Source: an uncultured Bacteroidia bacterium (GTDB lineage: Bacteria > Bacteroidota > Bacteroidia > Bacteroidales > F082). Taken from it: a DNA stretch of 64,000 nucleotides. The stretch lies in NCBI GenBank assembly GCA_902801465.1, contig CADCIH010000005.1:84576-148575 (forward strand). The letters run 5' to 3'. This document shows positions 43,807 through 52,112 of the stretch, one piece after another. The first letter of the stretch is position 1, and every line of letters begins with the position of its first letter. The notes below the pieces were generated by a model. The model was given only the letters and a program-made list of their open reading frames with translations, was not told the DNA's origin and searched no databases. The position numbers and the translations under genes were made by a program.

Positions 43807-44625
43807 ATGAAAAACTACAAAACCCCTATCATCCTGTTTGCCGTTTTCGAGATCATCGCCATTTCACTTTGGCTGGCAACAGGCAGTTTGTTCTATTTGC
43901 TCAACTTCAGCTATATCGGCACCATCATCGGTGTTGGACTGGCCTTGGCAAGGGCGGGATGGAAATATGCCAGAGAATTCATCCAGTTTGGCGTGGGAGC
44001 TTACATGCTTGTCTTCCTCGGACTGATATGCAGGGAAAACATGCAGATTGAGGGCTTTTGGTATTACTTGTTCTCTGGTGTGGTGGGCGCAGGTGTGCTG
44101 CATTATCTCATCGCTAAAATCTTCGGTCCTCTCCTCTTCGGGCGCGGTTGGTGTGGCTATGCCTGCTGGACCGCCATGATCCTCGACCTCCTACCTTACA
44201 AACAACCTCAAGGTCCGAGGAAAAAGATAGGTTTCATCCGTTACATCGTGTTCGCGTTGTCGCTAATCCTCGTCCTCCTGCTGTTCCATTTCGACAAAGC
44301 CAACAAGCACACCATGTTCATGCTGTTTCTTATCGGCAACTTGGTCTATTATGTGGTGGGCATCCTTCTCGCCATTGTGTTCAAGGATAACCGCGCCTTC
44401 TGCAAATACATCTGTCCCGTCACGGTTTTCCTCAAGCCGATGAGCCACTTCTCTTTGCTGCGTATCCATTGCGATGAGAGCAAATGCATCCAGTGTGGCA
44501 AATGCTTGAAAGTGTGCCCGATGGAAGTGGAAGTGAACAACAACTCACGCAAACGAAAAAACGCCACCGAGTGCATCCTCTGCCATAAATGCACCAAGGA
44601 ATGTCCTGTGAAAGCGCTGAAATAA
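43807..44625 (+). CDS. NapH-like membrane protein with two 4Fe-4S clusters
   Basis: A 272-residue protein with about five membrane segments, the GRGWCGYACW and CKYICPVTVFLKP motifs of the NapH/NosR/CcoG group, and a C-terminal bacterial ferredoxin with two CxxCxxCxxxCP sites (CIQCGKCLKVCP and CILCHKCTKECP). Such proteins move electrons between quinol or other donors and periplasmic reductases. No partner reductase is next to it. It is the first gene behind copy A of the duplicated promoter. Confidence 0.88.
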   Translation: MKNYKTPIILFAVFEIIAISLWLATGSLFYLLNFSYIGTIIGVGLALARAGWKYAREFIQFGVGAYMLVFLGLICRENMQIEGFWYYLFSGVVGAGVLHYLIAKIFGPLLFGRGWCGYACWTAMILDLLPYKQPQGPRKKIGFIRYIVFALSLILVLLLFHFDKANKHTMFMLFLIGNLVYYVVGILLAIVFKDNRAFCKYICPVTVFLKPMSHFSLLRIHCDESKCIQCGKCLKVCPMEVEVNNNSRKRKNATECILCHKCTKECPVKALK

Positions 44626-44715
44626 CTAAAGCCTTTGCGGCAGTTTTTTATTCGTGGTGATACCCCTCGCAGTGGTGGTGACAGCTGGGATCGTTTTGAT
44701 TCATGATTATCGGTT

Positions 44716-44744
44716 TTGAAATTTGTGCAAAAATAGTACTTTTG
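44716..44744 (+). promoter_or_regulatory. Promoter for the pepsin-like secreted protein
   Basis: TTG (44716-44718), 18-base spacer, TACTTTTG (44737-44744), about 18 bases before ATG 44762. Confidence 0.65.
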
Positions 44745-44761
44745 CAGCAAATCCAATTCAA

Positions 44762-45688
44762 ATGAAGATCAAAACCATTCTCATAGCGCTGTTCACACTG
44801 ATAGCACTTGGTCTGCCGGCGCAAAGCAACATCCAAGGCGAAGCGTTCCAACTCACCAAAAAGGGAGCGCATTATGTATTCACTGCCAGCATCAATGGCA
44901 CAGCGGATGCCACAATCCTGGTGGAATCGGGCATTCCGGCCTTGCTGGCCGACTCGGCTTTTGTTTTCAGTAGGGGCATTCTGTCGGACATGGAGCTGAC
45001 TGTCACTGACAAAGAGAAACTGAACCTTGGCGGACGCGTCTATAAAATCACCCACAAAGCAAATGGGACAGTGCGTATTGGCAACAACACCTCCTATGTC
45101 GGCGACGTGTTTGTGCTGTCAAATTACGACTATGGACCATACGAAGTGGCAGTTCCAGTGATGTATCTTCACAACGATCTCGACGATGGCTGTCGTATCG
45201 TCAGCCTCGACCTAAGTAACCGTAGTCTCCAAATGCTGGGCAGGGCATCTCTCAATGCCATCAATACAGACTATTCGAAGAGCAATATGAACACAGATAC
45301 CTACGAAGGAATGTTCGCCATAGAGACAAGCATGACGCTTGATGACAGGATAAAGCCAAGAACGCTCAGCGGCAATTTCATGATCGATTTCGGTAATCCA
45401 GAATTGTTGTTTCTCATCCACCAGACCGAAGAAGTCCAAAAGTTTCTTGCCGACAATGTCGACATGGAACTGCGGGAGGCCACCACTCCGAGCGGTGAGG
45501 TGGTGGGGCAATTCATCCTCACAAAACAGTGCCAACTCTGTGGCATCGCTTTCCCTGACGCTGTGGTCGTCATCACCAAAAACCTGCCTTTGTTTACAAC
45601 GCCTGGCAACATCGGCCTGAAATTCTTTGAAAGAACCCATGCCATTTTCGATTTTGACCAGTCTGTTGTTTTTATGAAAGGAAAATAA
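44762..45688 (+). CDS. Secreted retropepsin-like protein with altered active site
   Basis: A 308-residue protein with signal peptide (cleavage near LPAQ). The layout resembles the two-lobed aspartyl proteases of Bacteroidota: ATILVESGIPALLADS occupies the place of the first D-T/S-G, SGNFMIDFGNPELLFL the second, and NIGLKFFERTHAIFDFDQ is the closing strand seen after the family's GxxFLxxF. Here the first Asp is Glu55 (ESG) and the second motif is D209-F-G, so cleavage activity is doubtful. Family assignment is by pattern only. Confidence 0.6.
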   Translation: MKIKTILIALFTLIALGLPAQSNIQGEAFQLTKKGAHYVFTASINGTADATILVESGIPALLADSAFVFSRGILSDMELTVTDKEKLNLGGRVYKITHKANGTVRIGNNTSYVGDVFVLSNYDYGPYEVAVPVMYLHNDLDDGCRIVSLDLSNRSLQMLGRASLNAINTDYSKSNMNTDTYEGMFAIETSMTLDDRIKPRTLSGNFMIDFGNPELLFLIHQTEEVQKFLADNVDMELREATTPSGEVVGQFILTKQCQLCGIAFPDAVVVITKNLPLFTTPGNIGLKFFERTHAIFDFDQSVVFMKGK

Positions 45689-45749
45689 TAGTTGTTTAGC
45701 AATATGGACAATCGTGTTGATGATGGTTCTGGATGTGGTGATGGGACGA

Positions 45750-45809
45750 TTTTTTTACTTTTGCTGTAACAAAAGCCGCTTTTCTTCGTCTTACCGAAAA
45801 AGTTACTTG
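45750..45809 (+). promoter_or_regulatory. Duplicated promoter module, copy B
   Basis: 60 bases aligned with copy A (52 identities). TACTTTTG 45756-45763, GTAAC 45766-45770, 16-base spacer, CGTCTTA 45787-45793. The TlpA-like gene starts 16 bases later. Confidence 0.7.
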
Positions 45810-45824
45810 CGAAATAAAACTAAT

Positions 45825-46889
45825 ATGAAAACAAAACTACTCTTATTCTTATTTTTCGCATTATCGCTGTTGATTGGCTTCAGCGGTTGCCAATCCAACC
45901 AAAATCAATCTGATTATTGCACCGTCAAAGGAACCGTGAAGGGCCTCCCCGACGGCACCAAACTCGAATTGCTGGATAAGTTCAACCATTGGGAGGTTGT
46001 AGGTACGGGATCGGTTAAAAAAGGTGCCTTTGAGATTCACCCAGATGTTTCGTCGCCTACCCATGCGTATCTTTACGTACAAGAAGGCATGCAACTGAAA
46101 GACTTCATTTTGGAGCCAGGAACGATACTCGTCGAAGTGGATGCCAATGATGAGGAGGACCTCGAAACTGGTGCCAAAGGAACCCCTTCCAACGATATTG
46201 ATTACAAGTGTTTTTCGCTTAGCCGTAGTGGGAATCAGGAAGCCGCTCAAGCCATAAAGGACTCTGTGCTTAATGCCGAACAAACAGGGGCATTGGCATT
46301 GGCAAAGGTCGAATATTGGTGCAAGTCGTCTGCACAAGCGCTGGGTGTTTTAGATCGTTTGTCGCCAGAATTAGCAGCGTTACCCTACATCGACGAATTG
46401 AGAAAAGAATTGACGCAACGCGTAAAGACTGAACCCCGGACGGAAGGCAGTGACATTGTTCCTCTATACATCGAAATGGAATATCCCGATGTGAATGGCA
46501 AACCGATCAGTCTGAGTTCGGTGGTGAACGACCCCAATAACCGCTATGTCCTTGTCGATTTTTGGGCTACTTGGTGTACCGGATGCGTGGAAGCCATGCC
46601 TCAATTGATAGAGATTTACACCAAATACCACGAGAAAGGACTGGAAATCTACGGTCTCTCGGTGGATGCCAATCACAAGAATTGGGAGACTTTCCTCGCC
46701 AAAAACCAGCTTGCTTGGGTCAACGTATGCGAAGGTAGCGGAGGAAGAAAAGAGAACAGCAAAGTTAGGCAAGATTACGCCCTTCGAGGCTATCCGACCA
46801 CACTGCTGATTGACTGCCAAAACGGTGAGGTCATCGCCCGTGGCGAACTAGAAGAAATAGATGCGATGCTTGCTGAGTTGCTTCAATAA
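45825..46889 (+). CDS. TlpA-like thiol-disulfide oxidoreductase lipoprotein (DUF4369)
   Basis: A 354-residue protein starting at ATG 45825. Lipobox near Cys22 (GFSGC), an N-terminal DUF4369 domain (TVKGTVKGLPDGTKLELLDKF, VGTGSVKKGAFEI), a helical middle part and a C-terminal AhpC/TSA-thioredoxin domain with DFWATWCTGCVEAMPQ (redox CTGC) and GYPTTLLID. It is an envelope thiol reductase. The longer frame from 45714 is rejected because it would read through the promoter module. Confidence 0.92.
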   Translation: MKTKLLLFLFFALSLLIGFSGCQSNQNQSDYCTVKGTVKGLPDGTKLELLDKFNHWEVVGTGSVKKGAFEIHPDVSSPTHAYLYVQEGMQLKDFILEPGTILVEVDANDEEDLETGAKGTPSNDIDYKCFSLSRSGNQEAAQAIKDSVLNAEQTGALALAKVEYWCKSSAQALGVLDRLSPELAALPYIDELRKELTQRVKTEPRTEGSDIVPLYIEMEYPDVNGKPISLSSVVNDPNNRYVLVDFWATWCTGCVEAMPQLIEIYTKYHEKGLEIYGLSVDANHKNWETFLAKNQLAWVNVCEGSGGRKENSKVRQDYALRGYPTTLLIDCQNGEVIARGELEEIDAMLAELLQ

Positions 46890-46894
46890 ATGCC

Positions 46895-48085
46895 ATGAAA
46901 AACATCATCAAATACCTTTCTTTCGTCATCTGCGCATTTGCCTTTGCATCCTGTGCGATTGTCAGAGGCTATAGGGCTGATGGTTTGTATGGTCCGGACA
47001 TATTCAGTTTTGAGCATTGTGAGCACGACACGATTGCCAATGGTGAAAAAGTGTTTCACTTCCCCGTGGCGGAGAGGCCTGTATGGATAGACACCTTGCG
47101 TTTTTACGACGATCCACCCCGATACAAAGACATGACTTTTGTGGAAGCGATAGCCAGGGAAAGCGAAACACAAGGGGTGCTGATCATCCATAACGACACC
47201 ATCGTTTTTGAGCAGTACTGGGGCGATTTCTCAGCTGACCGCATGGCTACCGTTTTTTCTGTCTCCAAATCCATCACATCGTTGCTGTGCGGCATTGCCG
47301 TTGACGATGGCTATATCCGAAGTATCGACGATCCCGTCACAGATTATTTGCCTGAGCTGAAGGGAAAAGATCCGAGGTGGGGACGACTCACCATTCGCCA
47401 TCTGCTAGATATGCAAAGTGGACTGGACTTCGACGACACCTACGAGTTCTCCATGAAGGGCTTGAAGCGGGTGAATGCCATAGCCAGATTGAACTATGGA
47501 CACAATATCATGAGACAGATTCGTGGTCTGAAATTCCGTTGTGAACCAGGCACTGATTTCCGTTACGAGAGCATGACGTCAGCGATACTGGGGGTTGTCA
47601 TTGAACGAGCCTCCGGGAAGCGCTATGCCGATTATCTCAGCGAGAAGGTGTGGAAACCACTCGGAATGGAATCTTCGGCACTGGTGAATATCGATAGTCG
47701 TAAACACGACGTGGCCCATGCCTTTGGTGGCATCACGCTCACCATAAAGGACCTTGCCAAGATAGGACGACTCTACCTGAACCATGGTGTATGGGACGGC
47801 AAACGCATCGTTAGCGAGGAATGGATACGCTTGTCGTCGGAATATGATCCCAGTAACCATGGCTATCATTTCAATTGGTATAACCTTAGATACGAAGGTT
47901 ATGGCAAGTCACCTTATCCCGGTTACTACGCCTTAGGCATCTGCGAACAAGTGCTATACGTCAACCCCTACCAAAACCTGATTATGGTCAGAATTGGAAT
48001 GAGTAACAATTGTTCCGCCGCCATTCCAGTGCTGTTTGAAACCTTGTGCCATTATTGGATCAACACGCCGAAAAAGACGAAATGA
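46895..48085 (+). CDS. Class C beta-lactamase-like serine hydrolase, lipoprotein
   Basis: A 396-residue protein with lipobox FASC (Cys20). The SxxK motif is Ser122-Val-Ser-Lys125 in VFSVSKSITSLLCGIA, the second motif is Tyr-Glu-Ser in DFRYESMTSAILG, and the third is near HAFGGITLT. LTIRHLLDMQSGLDFDD is typical of penicillin-binding-protein-like esterases. It probably acts on peptidoglycan peptides or esters rather than on antibiotics. It is 5 bases after the TlpA gene and overlaps the MATE start. Confidence 0.9.
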   Translation: MKNIIKYLSFVICAFAFASCAIVRGYRADGLYGPDIFSFEHCEHDTIANGEKVFHFPVAERPVWIDTLRFYDDPPRYKDMTFVEAIARESETQGVLIIHNDTIVFEQYWGDFSADRMATVFSVSKSITSLLCGIAVDDGYIRSIDDPVTDYLPELKGKDPRWGRLTIRHLLDMQSGLDFDDTYEFSMKGLKRVNAIARLNYGHNIMRQIRGLKFRCEPGTDFRYESMTSAILGVVIERASGKRYADYLSEKVWKPLGMESSALVNIDSRKHDVAHAFGGITLTIKDLAKIGRLYLNHGVWDGKRIVSEEWIRLSSEYDPSNHGYHFNWYNLRYEGYGKSPYPGYYALGICEQVLYVNPYQNLIMVRIGMSNNCSAAIPVLFETLCHYWINTPKKTK

Positions 48086-49407
48086 ACAGCCTTCCTTCCA
48101 GAACCAAAGCCCTGATCGGTGTCAGTTTCCGTGAGTTTGCCAGATATGCCTTGCCGAGCATCATAGGGATGCTCATCGTGGGCTTGCAGACCATCATCGA
48201 CGGGCTTTTCGTGGGTCGTGGCGTAGGCGCACTGGGTCTGGCCGCTATCAACATTGCCATGCCGCTCATCAGCTCGATGCTGAGTGTTTCCATCATGATC
48301 ATTTCAGGTGGCATCGTCATCACGGGCATCGCCAAAGGGCAAGGCGACGAAGCGCGAGCGAAAGGCTACACTTTCCTTACTTTTGTCACCTTGTTGGTCA
48401 CCATTGCGGCGCTATCCGTTTTGGTCGGTCTTTTTCTCAAGCCTTTGTGCTATTTCCTCGGCAGCAACGATGAGGTGTATCCTTTTGTCCGACAATATCT
48501 TGGCATCATCGGTTGCGGCTTCATCTTCTACTGCATCCCCAACTTCACGGAGGCCTTCACCCGCCTTAATGGGAAGCCCAACTGGGTGTTTGTCAGCGGC
48601 GTCATCTGCTGCGTGGTGAACATCGTCCTGGACTATTTCTTCGTGCTGCGGTTCGGCTGGGGTGTGGCCGGAGCCGCCATAGCCACCTGCGTGGCCAACA
48701 CCACGGCGGCTTTGGTGCTGTTTCGCTTTGTCCGCTTCGGCAAGATGATGGGCGGGCGCAAGGAAATCAAGAAAGTGTTTTTCAACGGCTCGTCCGAGAT
48801 GCTGACCTCGGTTTCGGCGGCATTCACGACCTATATTTTCAACCTCGTACTGATGCGTGAGATTGGCACGAAGGGCGTGGCAGCCTTCACCATCGTGTGC
48901 TACCTCAACTTCATCGTCAACATGTCGATTTTCGGGCTGTCGCAGGCCATGTATCCTTTGATGTCGTACAACGTCGGCGCCCAAAACCACAGAAGGGTCA
49001 AATCGCTGTTGGCCAATGCCTTGCTTCTTGGAGGCGGCATCGGCATTGGGGTTTATCTACTCGTTTTGGTTTTCAAACACGGCATTGCGAGTGCCTTCAG
49101 CAACGGCGACCTCGAGTTGCAAGCATTGACCACTGTGGCCACCACCTACGTCACGCTGCATTATTTAGTGTCGTTCGTCAACATTGTGGCTTGCAGTTTC
49201 CACACTGCCATCGAGCGACCCTTGGAATCGGTGCTCATCGCCCTCTGCCGAAGCATCGTCTTCGTGCTGATTCCCATGTTTATCCTCTCCCCTATCATCG
49301 GTCAGAAGGGCATTTGGCTCAGCATGCCTATTGCTGAGGCAATGACGTTGATGGTCAGTATTCCGCTGGTGCTGGTGTCGTTGAAAAGATTGACACGAGC
49401 GAAATAA
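48082..49407 (+). CDS. MATE family efflux transporter
   Basis: A 441-residue protein with twelve membrane segments and the MATE repeat pattern (LPSIIGMLIVGLQTIIDGLFVGRGVGALGLAAINIAMP; second half SEMLTSVSAAFTTYIFNLVLMREIGTKGVAAF). It is a sodium- or proton-driven exporter of drugs or metabolites. Its ATG overlaps the stop of the hydrolase gene (ATGA), so the earlier frame start at 48046 is rejected. Confidence 0.94.
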   Translation: MNSLPSRTKALIGVSFREFARYALPSIIGMLIVGLQTIIDGLFVGRGVGALGLAAINIAMPLISSMLSVSIMIISGGIVITGIAKGQGDEARAKGYTFLTFVTLLVTIAALSVLVGLFLKPLCYFLGSNDEVYPFVRQYLGIIGCGFIFYCIPNFTEAFTRLNGKPNWVFVSGVICCVVNIVLDYFFVLRFGWGVAGAAIATCVANTTAALVLFRFVRFGKMMGGRKEIKKVFFNGSSEMLTSVSAAFTTYIFNLVLMREIGTKGVAAFTIVCYLNFIVNMSIFGLSQAMYPLMSYNVGAQNHRRVKSLLANALLLGGGIGIGVYLLVLVFKHGIASAFSNGDLELQALTTVATTYVTLHYLVSFVNIVACSFHTAIERPLESVLIALCRSIVFVLIPMFILSPIIGQKGIWLSMPIAEAMTLMVSIPLVLVSLKRLTRAK

Positions 49408-49420
49408 ACCAGTATCTTTG
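49390..49420 (+). promoter_or_regulatory. Promoter for the secreted protein at 49448
   Basis: TTG (49390-49392), 20-base spacer, TATCTTTG (49413-49420). Confidence 0.65.
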
Positions 49421-49447
49421 CAAGTTATAAAAGGAACCGCTAACACT

Positions 49448-50284
49448 ATGAAAAGGATCTTTTTGTTTGTATCGTTCTTGTTTTTGGCCCTTGTCGCCCA
49501 TGCCACGGGTCAATCTGGCGATGTGATCTTTATAGACGGTGTCCGCTGGGAATTATTAGGTAAGCCTATTGATTTAGACGATACGCTCTATCGCGACTTG
49601 AAAGCCGTGCTCCCAGAGAATCGGCCCATTGTCACTTCTAACTGGGACGGCTACACCGCCTATTGGAGCATTCATCAGGATATGCTCTGTCTGGATAGCA
49701 TCCGATGCGAATACTACGATGCCAAGATCCGAGGCATGAAAGGAACGTCCATTCCTTTCAACACCCTCCTCCGTGTATTCAAAAACTATGTGGACGGCGA
49801 CCGCATTGTGGCCAGTTGGATTACGGGCGAGATTCGCGTGGCCACAGGAAAGGTGGTTTATTACTGGCACGACGCGTTTGAGCGAAACTACGAGGAAGAA
49901 ATGATGCTCAACATCGACAAGGGGAAAATAACAGGGCGAAAAGAATACCATAATCATGTCGTGGACGGTTTTTCGTTCGACAAGTTCAATCTCGCTAACA
50001 ATGAAGAATTGCGCGAAATGTTTCCCCTGCATATTGAGCGTTATCCCGAGCTGGCCAACGAAGAGCGCATTGTGTTCGGTATCCAACGGGCTCGTGTTGA
50101 TGCCCAAGGCAATCTGGTGGAATGCGAAGTGAAAGTAATCAGGCCCAATGACAACCCGCTTCTTGCCGCTGAAATAGCCGAATCGCTGAAGGCTTATCAT
50201 CCGTGGAGAGTGTTGTTCATTAACGGAGAATACAGTGCTAAAGGAATCGAAGGATGGACGATTCCGTATCCATTAGGCAAGTAA
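49448..50284 (+). CDS. Secreted protein with TonB-C-like end, unknown function
   Basis: A 278-residue protein starting at ATG 49448, with signal peptide (cleavage near AHAT). No known domain is clear in the body. The C-terminal segment IQRARVDAQGNLVECEVKVIR followed by EIAESLKAYHPWRVLFINGEYSAKG resembles the periplasmic TonB C-terminal domain seen without a membrane anchor in Bacteroidota. Role unknown. Confidence 0.6.
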   Translation: MKRIFLFVSFLFLALVAHATGQSGDVIFIDGVRWELLGKPIDLDDTLYRDLKAVLPENRPIVTSNWDGYTAYWSIHQDMLCLDSIRCEYYDAKIRGMKGTSIPFNTLLRVFKNYVDGDRIVASWITGEIRVATGKVVYYWHDAFERNYEEEMMLNIDKGKITGRKEYHNHVVDGFSFDKFNLANNEELREMFPLHIERYPELANEERIVFGIQRARVDAQGNLVECEVKVIRPNDNPLLAAEIAESLKAYHPWRVLFINGEYSAKGIEGWTIPYPLGK

Positions 50285-50293
50285 AGAAATCAC

Positions 50294-50536
50294 ATGATGA
50301 CCCTCGACACCACCAATATGTGTTCGCACTTGCAGAAGAAGCTATTCGATGAGGATGGCGAGTACCATCGTCTATGGATGGCCCTGCAAGACGACGAGGA
50401 ACTGACTGCCGTGGTCCGCTCCAGACAGCTCCACATCTATCGCAATGGAAAGAAAGTGTTGGTGCTGGCTGGGAAGTCAGGTCCGAAGATTATTATGGAG
50501 GATCCGATTTGTGAGATGATATCAAAATGCATTTAG
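50294..50536 (+). CDS. Small protein of unknown function, possibly truncated
   Basis: An 80-residue cytosolic protein (HLQKKLFDEDGEYHRLWMAL, RSRQLHIYRNGKKVLVLAGK). It ends abruptly after EDPICEMISKC, without an obvious C-terminal structure, and is followed by the palindrome region. The RSRQLHIYRNGKKVLVLAGK part looks like a beta-hairpin that could start a larger domain, so a shortened gene is possible. Confidence 0.5.
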   Translation: MMTLDTTNMCSHLQKKLFDEDGEYHRLWMALQDDEELTAVVRSRQLHIYRNGKKVLVLAGKSGPKIIMEDPICEMISKCI

Positions 50537-50569
50537 GTATACCTATCATTAAGCTTCCAAAATTTAAAA

Positions 50570-50587
50570 TGCACTTTTTTTAGTGCA
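50570..50587. promoter_or_regulatory. Palindrome 1 upstream of the DUF4143 ATPase
   Basis: TGCACT(T6)AGTGCA, a perfect 6-bp inverted repeat around a T tract; identical to the second copy. Confidence 0.7.
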
Positions 50588-50602
50588 CAAAATTAAAAAT
50601 AT

Positions 50603-50620
50603 TGCACTTTTTTTAGTGCA
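50603..50620. promoter_or_regulatory. Palindrome 2 upstream of the DUF4143 ATPase
   Basis: The same 18 bases as palindrome 1, 33 bases further on. It covers the -33 region of the promoter whose -7 box is at 50637, so a bound protein would block transcription. Confidence 0.7.
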
Positions 50621-50636
50621 TATTTAGAATTATTTG

Positions 50637-50644
50637 TAATTTTG
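50637..50644 (+). promoter_or_regulatory. TAnnTTTG promoter for the DUF4143 ATPase
   Basis: TAATTTTG, 26 bases before ATG 50670; no TTG at -33, that position being occupied by palindrome 2. Confidence 0.55.
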
Positions 50645-50669
50645 CGGCAGCGTTACAAATACAATTACC

Positions 50670-51845
50670 ATGATTGACGATGTTTTAATCAGCTTTATGC
50701 GCGAACAACTGGCGATTACTAGCCTTGATTTCGTGCGATACCTGTACGCGGAGATTGACTGGTCGCTAAGGATGTTCGGAATTGTCGGTCCGCGCGGAGT
50801 CGGCAAATCGACCTTGGTGAAGCAGCATATCCTATTTGAAAAAGACAACCAAAAAGCTCTTTATGTTTCAGCCGACCACAGTTATTTCGCCCAGCACACC
50901 CTTTTGGAGGTAGCCTCGGAATGGATTAAGGAAGGCGGCACACATCTCTATATCGACGAGATCCACAAATATGAAAACTGGTCAACCGAGTTGAAAAACA
51001 TATACGATGGACATCCGTCATTATATGTGGTCTTCACTGGCTCGTCGGTGCTCGATTTGCTGAAAGGTCAGGCCGACCTGAGCCGTCGTGCCGTGATGTA
51101 CACGCTACAAGGGCTCTCGTTTCGCGAATATCTGGAGATGTTCCACGCTATAAAGATGCCAAAATACAGTTTGGAAGAGGTCATCGCCAACAAGGTGGTT
51201 GATACCATCTTGCCGCATCCGTTACCGCTGTTCCGACAATATTTGCAAGACGGTTATTATCCTTTCAGCAAAGAAGGTGCCTTCAGGTCAAGGCTCGACC
51301 AAATCATCACACAGACTCTTGAGTCGGACATCCCACAATACGCCTCGCTTTCGGTCTCTACAGGACGCAAACTGCGCCGACTGATGAGCATAGTGGCACA
51401 AAGTGTACCTTTCAAGCCAGATTATTCAAGCATAGCCAATGCCATAGGTGTCAGTCGCAACGTGGTGCCTGATTATTTTCTTTATATGGAGCGGGCTGGA
51501 ATGATAGGCCAGCTGCGTGATGAGACAGGCGGTTTACGGAGTTTAGGCAAAGTGGAGAAAATATATCTGGATAATACAAATATCATGTATGTGCTTGGTG
51601 CAGACAGTGCCAATACCGGAAACCTGCGAGAGACTTTTTTCTATAACCAGACGAGGGTCGTGAGCGACGTCATCTCATCAAAAGCTTCAGATTTTGTCAT
51701 CGGCAAACACACTTTCGAGGTCGGAGGGAAGAAAAAAGGTTTCAAACAGATCGAAGATGTTCCTAATGGTCATCTCGTGAAAGACGATATCGAATACGGC
51801 CATGGCATTTCAATTCCATTGTGGACGTTTGGGTTGCTATATTAA
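50670..51845 (+). CDS. AAA+ ATPase with DUF4143 domain
   Basis: A 391-residue protein. Walker A is GPRGVGKSTLVKQ (about 40-52), Walker B is HLYIDEIHKYENW, sensor VVFTGSSVLDL, and then a DUF4143 C-terminal domain with a PD-(D/E)xK-like end (SDFVIGKHTFEVGGKKKGFKQI). This family is abundant, often mobile and of uncertain role. Two identical palindromes at its promoter suggest tight control. Confidence 0.9.
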   Translation: MIDDVLISFMREQLAITSLDFVRYLYAEIDWSLRMFGIVGPRGVGKSTLVKQHILFEKDNQKALYVSADHSYFAQHTLLEVASEWIKEGGTHLYIDEIHKYENWSTELKNIYDGHPSLYVVFTGSSVLDLLKGQADLSRRAVMYTLQGLSFREYLEMFHAIKMPKYSLEEVIANKVVDTILPHPLPLFRQYLQDGYYPFSKEGAFRSRLDQIITQTLESDIPQYASLSVSTGRKLRRLMSIVAQSVPFKPDYSSIANAIGVSRNVVPDYFLYMERAGMIGQLRDETGGLRSLGKVEKIYLDNTNIMYVLGADSANTGNLRETFFYNQTRVVSDVISSKASDFVIGKHTFEVGGKKKGFKQIEDVPNGHLVKDDIEYGHGISIPLWTFGLLY

Positions 51846-51848
51846 ACA

Positions 51849-51989
51849 CTACGCGAAACTCCTAATACTCTTGCCCACATTGATGAAATGGTCGGCTACA
51901 CGCTCGGCGTTTTGAGAGCCGTAAAGTCGAGGTCGTGGTAGGCTTTCATGACTTGGCATAGTCTCCGATTTTCGGAAAAAGTCAATCAT
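51849..51989 (-). pseudogene. Possible gene remnant with PhoU-like C-terminus
   Basis: A 46-codon minus-strand frame ends in QNAERVADHFINVGKSIRSFA, which resembles the closing helix of PhoU-type proteins (ERxxDHxxN). The upstream codons (SHESLPRPRLYG) do not look like a protein of that family, and another frame reads AYHDLDFTALK, so a frameshifted leftover is likely. Confidence 0.3.
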
Positions 51990-52077
51990 GCGATGCCAAT
52001 AGTCCTAAGTATAACGGACAAGAGGTGGAATTATTGTTATTTTCTTGAGCAAATTTACGGGCCATGGAAAAAAACAA

Positions 52078-52085
52078 TACCTTTG
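52078..52085 (+). promoter_or_regulatory. TAnnTTTG promoter for xpt
   Basis: TACCTTTG 27 bases before ATG 52113. No purine riboswitch fold was seen in the leader. Confidence 0.55.
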
Positions 52086-52112
52086 CACGAACATGATAGT
52101 ACCACTAATCCA

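Noticed and set aside
43747-45809. Reading the duplicated 60-bp module as the ends of a composite mobile element
   Set aside because: The copies are direct, each sits at the normal promoter position of a gene, and no transposase or target duplication lies between them.
52021-52112. Purine riboswitch in the xpt leader
   Set aside because: The leader after the promoter is only about 25 bases, too short for the aptamer, and no conserved core was seen.
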